The notes under the pieces were generated by a model that was not told the origin of the DNA, did no database searches, and was given only the letters and a program-made list of their open reading frames with translations. Below are positions 4,469 to 7,023 of a stretch of DNA of 7,023 nucleotides, one piece after another. Position numbers and translations under genes: made by a program. Position 1 is the first letter of the stretch, and the number at the start of each line of letters is the position of its first letter. This DNA is from an uncultured Clostridia bacterium (GTDB lineage: Bacteria > Bacillota > Clostridia > TANB77 > CAG-508): assembly GCA_944393755.1 (NCBI GenBank), contig CALYBF010000074.1, positions 1 to 7,023 of the forward strand, given 5' to 3'.

Positions 4469-6196
4469 TTATTTATTTAATTCTTCCTTAAACATTTGCC
4501 AAACATCTTCTGTTTCCATATCTTTTTCCCATGCTGCTACTCCTGCTAGATTATTTTCAGTTATTAAAGATATTTTTGCTTTTAATGAATCTATATCTTC
4601 TATCCATATTTGTCTTTTGTTTTGACCATTTGCGTATTCTACATAATTTTGCTTTAATTCATCATCCCAAGTTTTTTCTGTACCTTCAGGAATAGTTCTT
4701 TCAATATCTTTCATTGCAATTGTAGAGTTACCTACTATTTCACCTAAAGAATTTGTTGTCCATACTCTTGTATAGAAAGGTACAGCAAGTATTAATTTTT
4801 CTGGTTCTATTTCTTCTGTTTGTAAAAATTTAACTAAATTTAACTTAACCCAATTATATCCTGCTGTTGTTCCTGGTTTTGTACTAGATGTTCCATTTTG
4901 GTCATATGCCATAAATATTATATAATCTGCTACATCTCCTATTGTGTGTCTATCAAAACACATTGACCAAGTCTCTCCACCATCTGGTGCTGTTACATCA
5001 ACTGATAAAACTTTTCCTTTTTCTTTTAATCTTGGTGTTAATTCTATTATAAATCTTGAATACATATCTTTATCTTCAGCATACATATTTTCAAAATCTA
5101 AGTTTATACCATCTAAATCATATTCTTCGCATTTTTCTACTATATCTTCTATTAATTCTTTTCTATTTTCATAACTATTCATTATATTTGAAGTAATATC
5201 TAAACTTTCTCTTGCAGCATATGAGTTTGCAACCATTGGCCATACTTTATATCCATTATTATGTGCCCAATTTATATAATTTTGTCCTTCTGCTCCGATA
5301 TTTTCTTCTAAATCTCCTTCTTCGTCAATATAGAAAAATGCAGGTGAAACAACATTTATTCCATCTATTGTGCTTCCGCTTCTATTTGGTGCTGTAACAT
5401 ATTCTGAATAATAGTCCCAAACAAGGTTTACTTTACCTTCTATTTGTTTTTCTTCTTGCTTTTCTTCTCTTACAACTGTCTCATTTTCCAAAACACTTGT
5501 CCTAACAATTCCTAATTTTCCATTTCCAGTTCTTATTCTAGAATAGCCATCTTTAGAAGAAACAACAATAACAGCATCTCCTTTATTTAATCTATCTATC
5601 GTTCTTGCAATAAAATTACTAGATGATTTTACAGAAACATTTTTATTAACTTTAGCTCTTTTTTGTTCTCTATCTAAAGAGTCCATAGTAATTACTTTTG
5701 TTTCTGGTATATTTTGAATTTCTACATCATATACTTCCTGCATTTCTGAAATTGGTAAATATACTTCATCATCTTTATTAATTGCAGAAGCTGATATTTG
5801 TTTATTATTTCCATTTATGTTTATAATATTATCATCAAAACCTATCTCTGCAATTTTCTCATCATAAGTTGTAATTATTTTATTTGTATCTTCATCATAA
5901 TAAATATGTTTATCAAAGAAATTTGCTATATCTGACTCAGATAAATAAATAATATCATTTTCTATTAATATATCATTTTTTAAATTAGCTGTAACATTTG
6001 TGTTATTTATTATTAAATTAGTTGTTTCATTATTATCTAATATGATAAAATTATTTAAAATCATTGCAATTGTAAAAATAACAAATAGCGCAATTACTGT
6101 TATTATTGTTATTTTAACAGCTTTTGATTTGCTTTCTTTTTCCTTTTTTAATCTTCTCCTTGGTTCTTTTTCCATTACTCTTCTTCCTTTTCCCAT
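4469..6196 (-). CDS. Membrane-anchored GH18 glycosidase with SH3-like domain
   Basis: A 575-residue protein predicted to act outside the membrane on peptidoglycan-type or chitin-type glycan. Seen in order: a basic cytoplasmic N-terminus (1-28, RRRLKKEKESKSK); one transmembrane segment (about 29-50); a region resembling copper-amine-oxidase N-terminal-like domains (about 60-175); an SH3-like domain (about 180-238, VSVKSSSN...LNKGDAVIVVSSKDGYSRIRT); a charged linker (240-255, EEKQEEKQ); and a GH18 barrel (about 256-575). The GH18 motif is DGINLDFE (362-369): catalytic Glu369 and Asp367 are present, with Asn in place of one Asp. MAYD (429-432) supplies the conserved Tyr. The layout resembles the YaaH/YdhD/SleL group linked to spore cortex, but LysM repeats are missing. 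An AAAGGAG site seven bases before the ATG supports this start. Substrate and link to sporulation are inferred. Confidence 0.9.
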   Translation of the reverse strand: MGKGRRVMEKEPRRRLKKEKESKSKAVKITIITVIALFVIFTIAMILNNFIILDNNETTNLIINNTNVTANLKNDILIENDIIYLSESDIANFFDKHIYYDEDTNKIITTYDEKIAEIGFDDNIININGNNKQISASAINKDDEVYLPISEMQEVYDVEIQNIPETKVITMDSLDREQKRAKVNKNVSVKSSSNFIARTIDRLNKGDAVIVVSSKDGYSRIRTGNGKLGIVRTSVLENETVVREEKQEEKQIEGKVNLVWDYYSEYVTAPNRSGSTIDGINVVSPAFFYIDEEGDLEENIGAEGQNYINWAHNNGYKVWPMVANSYAARESLDITSNIMNSYENRKELIEDIVEKCEEYDLDGINLDFENMYAEDKDMYSRFIIELTPRLKEKGKVLSVDVTAPDGGETWSMCFDRHTIGDVADYIIFMAYDQNGTSSTKPGTTAGYNWVKLNLVKFLQTEEIEPEKLILAVPFYTRVWTTNSLGEIVGNSTIAMKDIERTIPEGTEKTWDDELKQNYVEYANGQNKRQIWIEDIDSLKAKISLITENNLAGVAAWEKDMETEDVWQMFKEELNK

Positions 6197-6233
6197 TTTT
6201 TTCTCCTTTTGTGTTTTATTTTTTACTTTAAAC

Positions 6234-6262
6234 AGTATACCAGAAATATTTTTTTATATAAA
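6234..6262 (-). promoter_or_regulatory. Probable extended -10 promoter of the GH18 gene
   Basis: On the minus strand, TGG-TATACT gives an extended -10 (hexamer at 6234-6239), with a weak -35 TTTATA (6257-6262) at 17 bases. I could not show a sporulation sigma factor site here convincingly, though the AT-rich sequence does not exclude one. Confidence 0.5.
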
Positions 6263-6290
6263 TAGTTTTTAGAAAAAATTAAGATTTAAT

Positions 6291-6866
6291 TTACATTATT
6301 CCAAATTCTCTATTTATATTATATAAAAGCTTATCTAATCTATTATTATAGCGATTTATTTTACTTATTATATTTTTTCTATTAACTTCATTTACAATAT
6401 CTTCTCTTATTTCATCACAAGCCGCTTCTTTTTGTTCTAAATTATATTCTTGATTATATAAGAATTTTCTAATTAGGCTTTTTCTTGATTTATTCTCATA
6501 AATATACCCTATTTGTTCATTTAAAGAATTTATTTCACACATTAATAAATCTGCTTGTTGGTAAAAATTTCTTCTATATTTGTTTTTCTTTAAATATTTT
6601 AAATCTCTTTTAAATTTATTTATTTTTCTTCTCATTTCTTCTAGTTCTTTTTTATACTCTATAGTTTTTCTAGTATCAGTTTCTTTTGAACCATTTATTA
6701 ATTCAATTATCACTCCTGTAGTACAAGCAATTAAAAATGCTAGTGATATATTTGTTACTATTTCTACATCTCTGAAATATGATAATATTGTAAGTGCTAC
6801 CAATAATAAGATTATAAGCATAACAATTGCTATAGTTCTTATATAATTTCCTTTATAATTTTTCAT
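6291..6866 (-). CDS. Unrecognised two-helix membrane protein with coiled-coil tail
   Basis: I do not recognise this 191-residue protein. Two hydrophobic segments (about 11-30 and 35-58) are joined by a short turn (FRDVE), suggesting a hairpin in the membrane. The rest (about 62-188) is very rich in Lys, Arg, Glu, Asn and Ile and looks helical, with likely coiled coils at about 65-125 and 140-185. Lys/Arg-rich stretches (KKNKYRR, 93-99) suggest that the tail faces the cytoplasm. There are two Cys (110, 150) with no metal-binding spacing. An AAGGA site seven bases before the ATG supports the start. It precedes the GH18 gene by 94 bases on the same strand. A short A/T-only hairpin overlaps its stop, too weak to call a terminator. 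It could be a structural or scaffolding membrane protein; no function is claimed. Confidence 0.8.
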   Translation of the reverse strand: MKNYKGNYIRTIAIVMLIILLLVALTILSYFRDVEIVTNISLAFLIACTTGVIIELINGSKETDTRKTIEYKKELEEMRRKINKFKRDLKYLKKNKYRRNFYQQADLLMCEINSLNEQIGYIYENKSRKSLIRKFLYNQEYNLEQKEAACDEIREDIVNEVNRKNIISKINRYNNRLDKLLYNINREFGIM

Positions 6867-6966
6867 TTCAACATCCTTCTTTCCTATTTTTGCTTATAAT
6901 ATCATAAAAAAAATAAATATTCCACTATTTTTTTATTTTTTGATTAGATTTTTTTAGAATTCGTTA

Positions 6967-6993
6967 AACATTTTTAATAAAACTTAAAATGTT
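6967..6993. repeat. Small inverted repeat in the right-edge intergenic stretch
   Basis: AACATTTT and AAAATGTT form a perfect eight-base-pair inverted repeat with an 11-base loop. It lies in the 157-base gene-free stretch 6867-7023. Neither side has a convincing T run, so it may be the remnant of a terminator for a gene beyond the right edge or just AT-rich chance. No good promoter for the gene at 6291-6866 is visible in this stretch: TATGAT and TATTAT words at 6898-6906 lack a -35 partner. Confidence 0.3.
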
Positions 6994-7023
6994 GTTATTT
7001 AGTAGTTTTCCTAGAATATCATT

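Noticed and set aside
6000..6272. Plus-strand hydrophobic open frame over the GH18 5' end
   Set aside because: It is antisense to the GH18 start and its ribosome binding site, with no supporting signal of its own; apparent membrane character comes from T-rich sequence.
6273..6292. A/T-only hairpin (AAATTAA/TTAATTT) at the stop of the gene at 6291-6866
   Set aside because: No G-C pair and a three-base loop; too weak to call a terminator in sequence of this composition.
6580..6846. Plus-strand hydrophobic open frame over the unrecognised membrane-protein gene
   Set aside because: The minus-strand frame has a ribosome binding site and coherent topology; this frame has neither.

Overview
The window comes from an AT-rich, endospore-forming Firmicute, most likely a member of the Clostridia and possibly an uncultured gut lineage. 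The evidence is a T-box riboswitch on thrS, a sporulation sigma factor of the SigH type, a spore-hydrolase-like GH18 protein, AGGAGG-type ribosome binding sites and strongly A/T-biased codons. No species can be named from this alone.

All six protein genes lie on the minus strand and the single tRNA gene lies on the plus strand. In the direction of transcription the order is: an unrecognised two-helix membrane protein with a coiled-coil tail (6866-6291); a membrane-anchored GH18 glycosidase (6196-4469); sigH (4383-3733); an FtsZ with no C-terminal tail (3612-2644); then, past the oppositely directed tRNA-Thr(GGU) gene (2479-2554), thrS (2046-112) and the first 15 codons of ychF (45-1). Several genes have their own recognisable vegetative promoter. 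The sigH promoter matches both hexamers perfectly with a 17-base spacer.

The segment 2047-2478 is the densest part. It holds two diverging promoters. One drives thrS through a complete T-box leader, with specifier ACU, T-box AGGATGGAACCGTG, and a terminator that competes with an antiterminator. The other drives tRNA-Thr(GGU), whose anticodon can read that specifier, so the sensor and a candidate ligand lie side by side. A 39-base sequence occurs twice in inverted orientation (38 of 39 positions match). One copy is in the thrS 5' UTR between terminator and ribosome binding site, and the other is in the leader of the tRNA precursor. The two copies bracket a 328-base cassette that holds both promoters and the T-box, a geometry resembling an invertible promoter. 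It could equally be two insertions of a dispersed repeat.

The other point of interest is the FtsZ-like gene directly downstream of sigH. It keeps the GTPase and polymerisation motifs but stops nine residues after the core fold, without the linker and C-terminal peptide that normally tether FtsZ to the membrane. It also carries unusual residues in its nucleotide loops. A sporulation-linked FtsZ paralogue is a reasonable but unproven reading.
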